DNA of 55,265 nucleotides, from NCBI GenBank assembly GCA_000583135.1, contig JFBG01000040.1, positions 1 to 55,265 of the forward strand. The letters are read 5' to 3'. Within the stretch, counting starts at the first letter, position 1. Each line of letters begins with the position of its first letter. Positions 8,540 through 18,308 of this stretch are shown piece by piece. Below the pieces are notes generated by a model. That model was not told where the DNA came from. It was given only the letters and a program-made list of their open reading frames with translations, and searched no databases. A program made the position numbers and the translations under genes. This DNA is from Thioalkalivibrio sp. HK1 (GTDB lineage Bacteria > Pseudomonadota > Gammaproteobacteria > HK1).

Positions 8540-9676
8540 TCAGGCCGATAGCAGGCGTCGATGGGTATGGATCGACATCATGATCCCGAAACCGGCCATC
8601 AAGGTCACCATCGACGTGCCGCCGTAGCTGATCAAGGGCAGCGGGATTCCGACCACGGGCAGGATACCCGACACCATACCGATATTGACGAAGACATAAC
8701 AAAAGAATGTCAGGGTCAACGCCCCGGCCAATATGCGACCGAATGTCTCTTGTGCATGATAGGCGATGAACAGACCGCGCCCTATCACCGAAAAGTAAAT
8801 CACCAACAAGAGCAGCACCCCGAGCAGACCGAACTCCTCGCTGATCACGGCGAAGATGAAATCGGTGGAGCGTTCGGGCAAAAAATCGAGCCGCGATTGG
8901 GTGCCGTTCAGCCAACCCTTACCGTATAGACCACCGGAACCGATGGCGATCGTCGATTGGATGATGTGATAACCGGCCCCGAGCGGATCGTCTTGCGGAT
9001 TGAGCAAGGTCAGAATTCGCTGACGCTGATAGTCGTGCATCATACTCCAAAGCAAAGGCATCGCCGCCAGCGCGATCGCCCCGAGCAGCGCGATCAAAAC
9101 CCGGCTCATCCCCGCAAAAAAGAGCACGAAAGCCCCCGCCACCGCCACCAGCATCGAGGTGCCGAGATCGGGCTGAGCCATGATCATCGCAACCGGTACG
9201 GCAATCAGCAATCCGGCGATGGCCACCCTCGTGGCCCGCACCGGCACCGAACCTGCGCAAACGAAATAAGTAACCATCAACGGCACCGCGAGCTTGGCGA
9301 GCTCCGAGGGTTGAATGCCCACCGGCCCCACCCTCAGCCAACGCCTCGCTCCTTGGGCCACATCCCCGATGAACAGTACCCCGACCAACAGCAGCAAGCA
9401 CCCGACATAGATCACGGGGATCAGATAGTGCAAGCGCTCGGGACGGATATGAGCCAGCACCAGCATCGCCATCAAACCGACGATGAAGCGGATGAACTGA
9501 CGCAGGACCAAGGCCTCGTCCTGACCGCTCGAGCTATAAAGCACCCCGAGGCCGAAAAACACCAATAAAACCACGCCCGACAGCAGCGGCATATCCAAAC
9601 GCAGCTCGCGCGGGAAAGGCAGCCGGGAGAACAAGGAGCCCCCGCGGCCGGTGATGGTGATGGAACGCCACATCAT
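8540..9676 (-). CDS. rodA: Peptidoglycan glycosyltransferase RodA (rod shape-determining protein)
   Basis: SEDS-family polytopic membrane protein that polymerises lipid II in the elongasome together with PBP2. The 378 residues show about ten membrane helices. The family segments GARRWLRVGPVGIQPSELAK, AQPDLGTSM and PLPLISYGGTS are present. It overlaps the 3' end of mrdA by four bases (ATGA), showing translational coupling with its cognate transpeptidase. Length is normal. Confidence 0.96.
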   Translation of the reverse strand: MMWRSITITGRGGSLFSRLPFPRELRLDMPLLSGVVLLVFFGLGVLYSSSGQDEALVLRQFIRFIVGLMAMLVLAHIRPERLHYLIPVIYVGCLLLLVGVLFIGDVAQGARRWLRVGPVGIQPSELAKLAVPLMVTYFVCAGSVPVRATRVAIAGLLIAVPVAMIMAQPDLGTSMLVAVAGAFVLFFAGMSRVLIALLGAIALAAMPLLWSMMHDYQRQRILTLLNPQDDPLGAGYHIIQSTIAIGSGGLYGKGWLNGTQSRLDFLPERSTDFIFAVISEEFGLLGVLLLLVIYFSVIGRGLFIAYHAQETFGRILAGALTLTFFCYVFVNIGMVSGILPVVGIPLPLISYGGTSMVTLMAGFGIMMSIHTHRRLLSA

Positions 9677-11682
9677 GGAGTCGGGATCCGCACGCCCCCC
9701 GAGATGAGGCGATCATCGTCGACGAGGACGGACGAGGCGGAAGATGATTCGATCCGATTAGGATCGCGGATCGTCGATACCCTCGCCAAGGGCATGGCTT
9801 CCTCGGTTACCTGAGGTGATGGCTTCGGTGGGGGCCTTGAAAGCCATTCCCGGATCACCCCGGCGGCGACGGGAGCCGCCACCGCGCCCCCGCTCCCTCC
9901 GTTCTCGATCACCACCGCCACCGAGATCTTCGGATCATCCGCCGGGGCGAAGGCGACGAAAAGGGCGTGATCGTGGAGTCTTTTATCGATGGATCCCTCG
10001 TCGTATTCCTCATCCTGGCCGATCGAATAGACCTGTGCCGTGCCGGTCTTGCTCGCCACCTTCCACGGAAATCCGACCCCGGCCTCGTAAGCGGTTCCCC
10101 GGCGATCGTGCATCACCCCGACCATCGCCTCGATGATCTCATCCCAATCATCTTCTTTGTAAGCGCGCATCGGCGACAGCCGCTGGGCCTGCATGAATTC
10201 GGCATGGCCGCTTTTTTGCGCGGAGATGATTCGATGGATCAGCTGAGGACGCAAACGCTCTCCCCGGTTGGCGACGGTGGCGGTGGCCGATGCCAGCTGC
10301 AAAGGCGTGGCCAGCATGAAGCCCTGGCCGATACCGGTGATCAAGGTCTCCCCGGGATACCATCCCTGGCCGTGGGTGCGCCGCTTCCACTCGCGAGAAG
10401 GCACCAATCCGCTTCCTTCGCTCCCCAAGCGAATGCCGGTCGGCTCGCCGAAACCGAATTCCGTCAAATATTCGTGCATGCTGTCGATGCCCAAGGAATG
10501 GGCGAGCACATAGAAATAGACATCGCAGGATTGCTCGATCGCCTCCTCGACCCCGACGATCCCATGCCCGCCCGCCCGCCAATCGCGATATCGGCGAGTG
10601 GTGCCGGGCAGGGTGAGCCATCCCCGACACCATGCCTTGGATCGGGCGTGTTCGAGTCCTCGGTCGAGGCCCGCAAGCCCCAAAAAAGGCTTGACCGTCG
10701 AGCCGGGGGGGTATTGCCCGCTGATCGCGCGGTGAAAAAGCGGACGATCCGGGGATTGCGAAAGCGCAAGGTAGGCATCGGCATCGACGGTGCCGCTGCT
10801 AAAAAGATTGAGATCGAAACGCGGGGCGCTCGCCATCGCCAGCACGAATCCGGTGGCGGGTTCGATGGCGACCACCGCCCCCTTATGCCCTTCGAGCATC
10901 TCCTCGGCCGCTTTTTGCAAGCGGATATCGATGCTCAAAAAGAGATTTTGCCCCGGTACCGGATCCCGCCTTTCCAAGACCTGCAATTTGCGCCCGCGCA
11001 CATCGGTCTCGACATGCTCGTAGCCCACCCGCCCGCGCAGCAGATCCTCGTACGACCTCTCGATCCCGATCTTGCCGATACGCGATTGACCGCGATAGGC
11101 GTTGACGTCGATCCGCCTGAGATCGCGATCGTCGATGCGACCGACATAGCCGATCACATGCGCCCCCACCGAACCGAAGGGATAGTGCCGTGCCAGCCAC
11201 GCACGCACGTTGACCCCCGGGAAAAGATGACGATTGACCTCGAAACGCGCCCGTTCTCGATCTTCGAGCCTAAGGCGCAAAGGCACGCTCTCGGAGCGCC
11301 TGGCGCTTTTCATCGCCAGACGAAATGCGTGCAGATCCTCGTCGCTGATATCGACGATGCGGCGCAAGGAGGCGATCATCGCATCCATGTCATCGACCAC
11401 CTCGGGGATGACCTCGAGGCTGAACACCGGCAGATTCTGCGCAAGGATCTCGCCTTGGCGATCGAAGATGATGCCGCGAGTCGGGGAGACCGGCTCGATC
11501 CGCACCCGGTTATCCTCGGAGAGCATCGCGAAATGGCGATATTTGAAAACCTGCAGATGAGCCAGGCGAAGCCCCAAGACCAAGGCGAGCGCGGCAACGA
11601 TCACCAACGCCACGATCAGCCTCGACGAGACCGTCTTCGATTCACGCTGGGCATCTTGAACGACATAACGATTGCCGATCAT
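9673..11682 (-). CDS. mrdA: Penicillin-binding protein 2 (elongation-specific transpeptidase)
   Basis: Bitopic inner-membrane transpeptidase that cross-links side-wall peptidoglycan. One membrane helix lies near the N-terminus (SSRLIVALVIVAALALVLGL), followed by the PBP dimerisation domain (PTRGIIFDRQGEILAQN). The transpeptidase motifs are STVK (about 328), SCD (385) and KTG (545, in SKTGTAQ). I use the ATG at 11682, giving 669 residues; the frame is open to 11766, but the extra 28 residues are not PBP2-like. The C-terminal 30 residues or so beyond the catalytic domain are Pro- and Ser-rich. Confidence 0.96.
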   Translation of the reverse strand: MIGNRYVVQDAQRESKTVSSRLIVALVIVAALALVLGLRLAHLQVFKYRHFAMLSEDNRVRIEPVSPTRGIIFDRQGEILAQNLPVFSLEVIPEVVDDMDAMIASLRRIVDISDEDLHAFRLAMKSARRSESVPLRLRLEDRERARFEVNRHLFPGVNVRAWLARHYPFGSVGAHVIGYVGRIDDRDLRRIDVNAYRGQSRIGKIGIERSYEDLLRGRVGYEHVETDVRGRKLQVLERRDPVPGQNLFLSIDIRLQKAAEEMLEGHKGAVVAIEPATGFVLAMASAPRFDLNLFSSGTVDADAYLALSQSPDRPLFHRAISGQYPPGSTVKPFLGLAGLDRGLEHARSKAWCRGWLTLPGTTRRYRDWRAGGHGIVGVEEAIEQSCDVYFYVLAHSLGIDSMHEYLTEFGFGEPTGIRLGSEGSGLVPSREWKRRTHGQGWYPGETLITGIGQGFMLATPLQLASATATVANRGERLRPQLIHRIISAQKSGHAEFMQAQRLSPMRAYKEDDWDEIIEAMVGVMHDRRGTAYEAGVGFPWKVASKTGTAQVYSIGQDEEYDEGSIDKRLHDHALFVAFAPADDPKISVAVVIENGGSGGAVAAPVAAGVIREWLSRPPPKPSPQVTEEAMPLARVSTIRDPNRIESSSASSVLVDDDRLISGGVRIPTP

Positions 11683-11860
11683 CGTGCGCCCCTTGCCATC
11701 CGAAGGCTCATGGGTCTTGCAAAGCGATCGAGAGAACGCAAAAACCGGCTGCCGGTGACGAGGCACAAGCGAGCGGGATGCAACGATCCATCGGGCCTTG
11801 AACGTTTAGGCAAATTTCCTTTGCCTCGGCGCGCTCGGAATGTTTCGCTCGAAGGCCTGG

Positions 11861-12358
11861 TCAAGAACCCTCCGAATCCAAGTAGCGGCGCCGGATCATG
11901 CGCAGGGTATGGAAAACGAGCGGCCACATCACCGCGCTGGTCAACGGGGAAAGCCAGTATGCGGAAACATCGAAGGGAATATCGCGGATACCGTTGGACC
12001 ATAGGATCGGTATTTGGTAGACGAATACGATCCAGAAGATCGTGAATCCCTGCTGCCAAGAGGGCAAGACCCTCACCCGGCGATGCAAGGGATGGACGAT
12101 GGCCGCCGCCAGCCCCGCTCCGAGAGCGTGCTGACCGAAAAGCGATCCGGTCATCGCATCGAGAAAGAGACCTGCCGTCCATCCGACCAGAATTCCCACC
12201 CGCGCAGGCAGCGCCATACACCAATAAATCAGCACCAAAGCGACCCATGCCGGCCGCCACATCTCCAATACCGTGGGCAGCGGAAGCGCGGTCAGCAACA
12301 ATGCGACGACGAATGTGAGGGCGATAATCCACCAATCGCGATACCTCGTCCGGGTCAC
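11861..12358 (-). CDS. mreD: Rod shape-determining protein MreD
   Basis: Small inner-membrane component of the MreBCD elongasome. The 165 residues contain about five hydrophobic helices. The family-like segment VGILVGWTAGLFLDAMTGSL is followed by FGQHALG, which matches the 'D..G..GQ.AL' pattern of MreD. Its start overlaps the end of mreC by four bases. About 180 bases separate it from mrdA, where nothing else is coded. Confidence 0.93.
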   Translation of the reverse strand: MTRTRYRDWWIIALTFVVALLLTALPLPTVLEMWRPAWVALVLIYWCMALPARVGILVGWTAGLFLDAMTGSLFGQHALGAGLAAAIVHPLHRRVRVLPSWQQGFTIFWIVFVYQIPILWSNGIRDIPFDVSAYWLSPLTSAVMWPLVFHTLRMIRRRYLDSEGS

Positions 12359-13182
12359 CTCCCACCTCTTCGCTCACCGACGGGCGAAAGGCCTTTCGTC
12401 CCTCGCTCCTCCTGCGCGATCGGCTCCCGCCACACCAACAGCACTTCCCGGTTGCGACCGAGCAATGCGCTGGGGCGAACGCGGATATCGGCGAAAGTCT
12501 GACCCGGATCGCGAACGACGCTCTCCACCACCCCCACCGGATAGCCCGAGGGAAATCGCCCGCCGAGCCCCGAGGTGACCAATCGATCCCCCTTCTTGAC
12601 ATCGGCGCTCTTGGGGATGTGGGAGAGAAGCAGGAGATCGAGGGCGCCGCCGCCGACGGCCACCGCCTGCAATCCGTTGCGCTGTACCTGTACCGGCAGG
12701 GCATGGCCGGGATCGGTGATCAACAAGGCGGTGGAGGAAAAAAGCCCGGTCCCCATCACCTGCCCCATCACCCCTTGAGAGTCGATCAAGGATTGCCCCA
12801 CCACCACGCCGTCCGCGCTGCCCTTGTTGATGACCAAACGACTGATGAAGGGATCCATCCCCACCGTGATCAACTCCGCCACCAATACCTTTTCCGCGAA
12901 TTCGACCGGGCTTGCGAGCAACTCACGCAAGCGACGATTTTCCGCTTCCAGTTCGGCGAGTTTGCTCAACCTGGCGCTGGATCGCAGATTTTGCTCGCGC
13001 AGGAATTCGTTCTCCTCCAAGAGCATGCTTCGAGTGGAGATCTGCTCGACCGTCCAGCGACTTGCGCGCAGCGGCATGTCGACGACGATCTGCAATGGAT
13101 AAAGGAGCGTTTCCAGCAGGCTACGTGCGGAATCCAAACGATGCGTTCGGTGGTCCACGCTCATCAGCGCGATCGAGATCAC
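12355..13182 (-). CDS. mreC: Rod shape-determining protein MreC
   Basis: Periplasmic scaffold of the elongasome that binds PBP2. After the membrane anchor comes a coiled-coil (about 45-90: SMLLEENEFLREQNLRSSAR). Two beta domains follow with the MreC hallmarks DPGHALPVQVQRNG and GDRLVTSGLGGRFPSGYPVG. The GTG at 13182 is the only ordinary start codon, but it falls inside the membrane helix. The upstream in-frame codons read FFARRPFLPLRIVLVVV and resemble the normal MreC N-terminus. The real start is therefore probably upstream at an unusual codon (for example CTG 13275 or ATT 13281), or a start has been lost. Confidence 0.93.
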   Translation of the reverse strand: MISIALMSVDHRTHRLDSARSLLETLLYPLQIVVDMPLRASRWTVEQISTRSMLLEENEFLREQNLRSSARLSKLAELEAENRRLRELLASPVEFAEKVLVAELITVGMDPFISRLVINKGSADGVVVGQSLIDSQGVMGQVMGTGLFSSTALLITDPGHALPVQVQRNGLQAVAVGGGALDLLLLSHIPKSADVKKGDRLVTSGLGGRFPSGYPVGVVESVVRDPGQTFADIRVRPSALLGRNREVLLVWREPIAQEERGTKGLSPVGERRGGR

Positions 13183-13334
13183 GACGACGAGGACGATCCG
13201 CAGGGGCAGGAAGGGTCGGCGCGCGAAGAAAAGAGAAGTATCGGATTTGATGACCGCTCTCCCGCTCGAAAACAGCGAAATTTCGCAATTCCATCGCGCG
13301 GATTTTGCGAGCGACGGATCGCGAAATCCGAGAT

Positions 13335-14384
13335 CTATTGCTCCGATTCGAAGATATCGATACCCTTTTCGTCCACCATGTCCAGAGCTCGCCCTCCGCC
13401 TCGGGCCACGCAGGTCAAGGGATCGTCGGCCACGATCACCGGCACCCCCGTTTCCTGCGAGAGCAGGCGATCGATATCGCGCAACAAGGCGCCGCCGCCG
13501 GTCAGCACGATGCCGTGCTCGGCCACATCCGCCCCGAGCTCGGGGGGCGTTTTTTCCAAGGCGGCGCGAACCGCGCTGACGATCCCCGAAAGAGGCTCTT
13601 GCAGAGCATCCAAAATCTCGTTGCTGTGGAGCATGAATTTGCGCGGGACTCCCTCGGCCAAGTTATGACCGTGGACTTCTATCGCTTTCGTCTCGTCCCC
13701 TTCGTTGCGAAAGGCGCTGCCGATTTGATGCTTGATGCGCTCGGCCGTCGCCTCGCCGATGATCGTGCCGTACATCCGGCGCACATGGCTGATGATGGAT
13801 TCGTCGAAACGGTCCCCGCCGATGCGCACCGATTCCGAATAGACCACGCCGTTGAGGGAGATCACCGCGACCTCGGTGGTCCCGCCACCGATATCGAGCA
13901 CCATCGATCCGCTGGCATCGCTGACCGGCATCCCCGCTCCGATGGCGGCGGCCATCGGCTCCTCGACGATATAGACATCGCGCGCGCCGGCCCCGGCCGC
14001 CGATTCGCGAATCGCGCGCCTTTCGACCTGGGTCGATCCGCACGGAACGCAAACCAAGACCCTCGGGCTCGGGCGCATGAAGCGGTTTTCGTGGACCTTG
14101 TGGATGAAAAACTGCAACATCTTCTCGGTGACGGTGAAGTCGGCGATGACTCCATCCTTCAACGGGCGGATGACTTTGATATTGCCCGGGGTGCGGCCTA
14201 ACATCCCCTTGGCTTCTTTGCCGACGGCGGCGATTCGATCGCTGCCGGAGGGACCTTGGCGTACCGCCACCACCGAGGGCTCGTTCAGGACAATCCCCTT
14301 GTCCCGAGCGAAGATGAGCGTGTTGGCGGTCCCCAGATCGATGGAGAGGTCGTTGGAAAACAGGCCCCGCAGGCGCTTTAACAT
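13335..14384 (-). CDS. mreB: Actin-like rod shape protein MreB
   Basis: Cytoskeletal ATPase forming membrane-associated filaments that position the elongasome. The 349 residues begin [22 protein letters not shown], with the phosphate-1 motif in DLGTANT and phosphate-2 in [15 protein letters not shown]. The adenosine motif [13 protein letters not shown] lies near the C-terminus. Length and N-terminal amphipathic residues are those of Gram-negative MreB. It is first in the mreBCD transcription unit and divergent from gatC. Confidence 0.98.
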   Translation of the reverse strand: MLKRLRGLFSNDLSIDLGTANTLIFARDKGIVLNEPSVVAVRQGPSGSDRIAAVGKEAKGMLGRTPGNIKVIRPLKDGVIADFTVTEKMLQFFIHKVHENRFMRPSPRVLVCVPCGSTQVERRAIRESAAGAGARDVYIVEEPMAAAIGAGMPVSDASGSMVLDIGGGTTEVAVISLNGVVYSESVRIGGDRFDESIISHVRRMYGTIIGEATAERIKHQIGSAFRNEGDETKAIEVHGHNLAEGVPRKFMLHSNEILDALQEPLSGIVSAVRAALEKTPPELGADVAEHGIVLTGGGALLRDIDRLLSQETGVPVIVADDPLTCVARGGGRALDMVDEKGIDIFESEQ

Positions 14385-14840
14385 GACGATGATGGGCTCC
14401 GAAGGCCGGTTCGCTGAGAATTCGTTTCGATATTCGGGTGGGATTCAAAAAAACCGATCGACATACGACGCACCGAGCATTAGCAAAAGGCTCGATGACT
14501 CGAAATCTGCCAAAGAGACTCGTTTTTACCGCCTCGTTCTCGACTCGTCGTTATCACAACGGGCTTCGAACCACCACGCAATGCGGGATTTTATACTGTA
14601 TCGGTCGAATATCCGAAGATTCTATACACTCTTCTCGCTCTTTTCACGCCTTTTCGCTTTTGCGCGATCGTCGCCCCCCCCCGAGGCCTTCGGATGCCTT
14701 CGGTGGAAATTTCCATCCCCCCATTTCCATCCATCTCGGTCACCGGCTATCGCTTGGCCAAAAGGGTTCGCATGCTCGGCTATCGGTAAAATACCCATCC
14801 AAAGATCTGATAGCCGCCCGATCCGAAGGAGCCTTGACCG
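14385..14840. promoter_or_regulatory. Divergent promoter region between mreB and gatC
   Basis: About 455 bases separate the divergently read mreB and gatC starts, and no convincing gene is seen. A+T-rich -10-like words occur near its middle: TATACT at 14592-14597 and TATACA at 14633-14638 on the plus strand, and TATAAA on the minus strand at about 14590-14595. I could not pair any of them with a good -35 box, so the promoters are inferred from gene orientation. A GAAGGAG ribosome site lies just before the gatC ATG. Confidence 0.5.
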
Positions 14841-15128
14841 ATGCCGATTTCCGAAAGCGATGTATTGGATGTGGCCCGACTGGCCCGAGTGCATGTCGAT
14901 GCGCAGGAGTTATCGAAGATCGCCGATGATCTTTCCAATATCCTGGATCTCGTGGAAAGCATGAATGCCGTCGATACCGAGTCGGTGGTGCCGATGGCTC
15001 ACCCCCTTGACATGTCCCAACCGCTGCGAGAAGACGAAATCACCGAGGACGAACGACGAGATGAATGGCAAACGCTGGCTCCGTCGACCCAAGACGGCCT
15101 TTATCTCGTTCCCAAGGTCATCGAATGA
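14841..15128 (+). CDS. gatC: Asp-tRNA(Asn)/Glu-tRNA(Gln) amidotransferase subunit C
   Basis: Small stabilising subunit of the GatCAB amidotransferase, wrapped around GatA. The 95 residues carry the GatC pattern VARLARVHVDAQELSKIADD, ILDLVESMNAVDT and a PLREDEI segment. GAAGGAG lies at good spacing before the ATG. It heads a gatC-gatA-gatB operon, implying that the organism makes Gln-tRNA and/or Asn-tRNA by the indirect route. Confidence 0.95.
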   Translation: MPISESDVLDVARLARVHVDAQELSKIADDLSNILDLVESMNAVDTESVVPMAHPLDMSQPLREDEITEDERRDEWQTLAPSTQDGLYLVPKVIE

Positions 15129-15254
15129 CCGCCCGATGACCACCAAGCGGCCATCGAAGGACGAGCGAACGAGCGCCTTGAAGAAGCGCGAAATGAAACG
15201 AGCGATCGATGCTCGGTGGACGCCGGCCCCTCAAGACCTCTTTTGGATATCGAG

Positions 15255-16715
15255 ATGAACATGCACACGCTCTCCGTCCGAGAACTCGGCGATGCTCTAA
15301 GGAGAAAGGAATTCTCCAGCGTCGAACTGACGCGTCATTTTCTTGCGCGCATCGAGCAATACGATTCCGAAATCAACGCCTTCATCACCCCCACCGCCGA
15401 CATCGCCTTGGCCGAGGCCGAACGCGCGGATATCCGCATCCGAGAGGGCGACGACTCCCCCCTGCTCGGCATCCCCATCGCCCACAAGGATATTTTTTGC
15501 ACCCAAGGGGTTCGCACTTCCTGCGCCTCGAAGATGCTCGATCGCTTCGTCGCCCCTTACGACGCCACGGTGGTGGAGCGTCTGCGAGCGGCGGGAGCGG
15601 TGATGCTGGGCAAGACGAATATGGACGAATTCGCCATGGGCTCGTCCAATCAGACCAGCCACTACGGAGCCGTGAGCAATCCGTGGGATCCGACTTGCGT
15701 CCCGGGAGGTTCATCCGGAGGCTCGGCGGCGGCGGTGGCGGCCGGACTTTGTCCCTTGGCCACCGGCACCGAGACCGGGGGATCGATCCGCCAACCGGCA
15801 TCGCTTTGCGGGCTGACCGGCCTCAAACCGACCTACGGCCGCGTCTCGAGATTCGGCATGATCGCCTTCGCCTCCAGCCTCGATCAAGCAGGTCTGATGG
15901 CTCGCAGCGCCGAGGATATCGCTTTGTCTTTCGCGGCCATGAGCGGTCACGACCCCAAGGATTCGACTTCCGCCTCGGAGCCGGTGGAGGATTATCCCGC
16001 CGCCCTGCAAGGGGATCTGAAAGGGCTTCGCATCGGGGTGGTGCGCGATCAATTCGGTGCCGAATTGGACGAGCGGATCGGGAGCCGAGTGCAGGAGGCG
16101 ATTTCGCTGCTCGAAAGTCTCGGCGCCGAGCTATGCGATATCGCCTTGCCCGACTGCGCCCTCTCGATCCCCGTCTACTATGTCATCGCCCCCGCCGAGG
16201 CATCGTCGAACCTCTCTCGCTTCGACGGCATCCGCTTCGGCCATCGGGCGCAAGATCCCGAGGATATCGAAGATCTCTATATGCGCTCCCGCTCCGAGGG
16301 TTTCGGCGCCGAAGTCAAACGGCGGATCATGATCGGCACTTATGTCCTTTCCGCCGGCTACTACGATGCCTACTATCTGAAGGCCCAGCAACTGCGCCGA
16401 CGCATCGCCGATGATTTCGCCCGCGCCTTCGAAAAGGTCGATATCCTTGCGGGACCGACTTCGCCGATGACCGCCTTTCCCATCGGCGAAAAGATGGACG
16501 ATCCGGTGGCGATGTACCTGTGCGACATCTATACCAGCGGCATCAACCTTGCCGGGATCCCCGCCCTTTCGGTTCCCGCCGGTTTCGTCGACGGGCTGCC
16601 GATCGGGCTGCATCTGATGGGCAACCATTTTTCGGAAGGCCGTCTGCTCAAGGTGGCCCACCACTATCAACGCTCGAGCGATTGGCATCGACGATCGCCG
16701 CCCGCCTTCGCTTAG
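15255..16715 (+). CDS. gatA: Asp-tRNA(Asn)/Glu-tRNA(Gln) amidotransferase subunit A
   Basis: Amidase-signature subunit that releases ammonia from glutamine or asparagine for GatB. The catalytic triad is visible at the expected places: Lys78 (IPIAHKD), cis-Ser153 (PGGSSGGS) and the nucleophile Ser177 ([11 protein letters not shown]). The ATG at 15255 gives 486 residues, the normal size, and puts the triad at family numbering. A GTG at 15216 in frame would add 13 residues. The C-terminus contains the usual [19 protein letters not shown] segment. It lies between gatC and gatB in one operon. Confidence 0.96.
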   Translation: MNMHTLSVRELGDALRRKEFSSVELTRHFLARIEQYDSEINAFITPTADIALAEAERADIRIREGDDSPLLGIPIAHKDIFCTQGVRTSCASKMLDRFVAPYDATVVERLRAAGAVMLGKTNMDEFAMGSSNQTSHYGAVSNPWDPTCVPGGSSGGSAAAVAAGLCPLATGTETGGSIRQPASLCGLTGLKPTYGRVSRFGMIAFASSLDQAGLMARSAEDIALSFAAMSGHDPKDSTSASEPVEDYPAALQGDLKGLRIGVVRDQFGAELDERIGSRVQEAISLLESLGAELCDIALPDCALSIPVYYVIAPAEASSNLSRFDGIRFGHRAQDPEDIEDLYMRSRSEGFGAEVKRRIMIGTYVLSAGYYDAYYLKAQQLRRRIADDFARAFEKVDILAGPTSPMTAFPIGEKMDDPVAMYLCDIYTSGINLAGIPALSVPAGFVDGLPIGLHLMGNHFSEGRLLKVAHHYQRSSDWHRRSPPAFA

Positions 16716-16751
16716 AAGACCCCAAGACGCGATTGCGAAATCCAAAAAGAG

Positions 16752-18221
16752 ATGGAAACGATGAACAATGGATGGGAGGCGGTGATCGGACTTGAGATCC
16801 ACGCCCAACTGGCCACCCGCAGCAAGATTTTCTCCGGCGCCCCGACCGCCTTCGGCGCCGAGCCCAATCGCCAAGCGTGCTTGATCGATCTCGGCTTTCC
16901 CGGGGTGTTGCCGATCTTGAACGCAAAGGCGCTGCGCATGGCGGTGATGTTCGGTCTGGCCATCGGGGCCCGGATCGCCCCTCGCTCGATCTTCGCCCGC
17001 AAGAACTATTTCTACCCCGACCTGCCGAAGGGCTATCAGATCAGCCAATACGAGCTGCCGGTGGTCGAAGGGGGAGCGATCGATATCGAGATCGAGGACG
17101 GCTCGACCCGTTCGATCGGAATCACCCGCGCCCATTTGGAAGAAGATGCGGGAAAATCCCTGCACGATGCCTTTCCCGGACGCACCGGAATCGACCTCAA
17201 TCGGGCGGGGGTCCCGCTGCTGGAGATCGTCTCCGAACCCGATATGCGCTCTCCCGCCGAGGCCGTCGCCTTCATGCGCAGCGTCCATGCCCTCGTGCGC
17301 CACCTCGGAATCTGCGACGGCAATATGCAAGAGGGCTCCTTTCGCTGCGACGCCAATATCTCGGTGCGAAGGGTCGGCGACGAACGGTTGGGGACCCGCA
17401 CCGAACTCAAGAACATCAACTCCTTCCGCTTCGTCGAGCGGGCGGCGACGGGAGAGATCGAGCGCCAGATCGATCTCTTGGAGGGCGGAGGGGTCGTCAT
17501 CCAGCAAACCCGGCTCTACGATGCCCGAAGCGATACCACCCGAGCGATGCGCAGCAAGGAGGAAGCCAACGACTATCGCTATTTCCCGGATCCGGATCTG
17601 CTCCCGGTCCGGATCACCCCGAGCGATATCGACAGGATTCGAGCCGCCCTTCCCGAACTGCCGGCGGCGAGAAAAAAGCGCCTCGTCGATACCTACGATC
17701 TCGACGAAAAAGACGCCGGGAGACTGACAACCGATCCGTCCGTCGCCGACTATTACGAAGCCATTTTGAAGGCCGGTCGATTCCAGACCGGCCCAGCCAA
17801 GCTGACCGCCAACTGGATCTTGGGAGAGCTGACCGCGGCATTGCATCGGGAGGATCGGGATATCCTCGATTGCCCGATCCCCGCCTCGTCTTTCGCAACC
17901 CTCATCGCCCGCATCGATGACGGCACCCTCTCAGGGAAAATGGCGAAAACGGTCTTCGATGCGATGTGGGCGGGCGAGGGCGAGCCCGATGACATCATCG
18001 AGGCCCGGGGCCTTGCGCAGATTTCCGATTCGAATGCCTTGGAGGCCTTGGCCGATAAAGTCATCGAAGACTATCCGGAGCAGGTATCGCAATACCTCTC
18101 GGGCAAGGAAAAAGTCTTCGGTTTCCTCGTCGGGCAGGTCATGAAGGCCAGCCGCGGACAGGCCGACCCGAAGCGTATCAACGAGATATTGCGCCGCAAG
18201 CTGAGCGACGCCAGCGAATGA
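16752..18221 (+). CDS. gatB: Asp-tRNA(Asn)/Glu-tRNA(Gln) amidotransferase subunit B
   Basis: Kinase/transamidase subunit that binds the mischarged tRNA, activates its side chain and adds ammonia. The N-terminal signature [19 protein letters not shown], the [12 protein letters not shown] segment and [13 protein letters not shown] are present. A C-terminal helical and YqeY-like tail follows ([13 protein letters not shown]). Its 489 residues are typical. It starts 36 bases after gatA. The next gene follows after about 60-90 bases and may be cotranscribed. Confidence 0.96.
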   Translation: METMNNGWEAVIGLEIHAQLATRSKIFSGAPTAFGAEPNRQACLIDLGFPGVLPILNAKALRMAVMFGLAIGARIAPRSIFARKNYFYPDLPKGYQISQYELPVVEGGAIDIEIEDGSTRSIGITRAHLEEDAGKSLHDAFPGRTGIDLNRAGVPLLEIVSEPDMRSPAEAVAFMRSVHALVRHLGICDGNMQEGSFRCDANISVRRVGDERLGTRTELKNINSFRFVERAATGEIERQIDLLEGGGVVIQQTRLYDARSDTTRAMRSKEEANDYRYFPDPDLLPVRITPSDIDRIRAALPELPAARKKRLVDTYDLDEKDAGRLTTDPSVADYYEAILKAGRFQTGPAKLTANWILGELTAALHREDRDILDCPIPASSFATLIARIDDGTLSGKMAKTVFDAMWAGEGEPDDIIEARGLAQISDSNALEALADKVIEDYPEQVSQYLSGKEKVFGFLVGQVMKASRGQADPKRINEILRRKLSDASE

Positions 18222-18308
18222 GAAGCCCTGCGATCGACATCGCCTGCGATTTCGCCTTCAACAACCCCCCGGGTCTCGATGCGATGGCTAAGCGCGGGAA
18301 TCCGGGCC

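Noticed and set aside
9967..12045. 692-codon plus-strand open frame opposite mrdA and mreD
   Set aside because: Spans several real minus-strand genes and their gap; no domain recognised.
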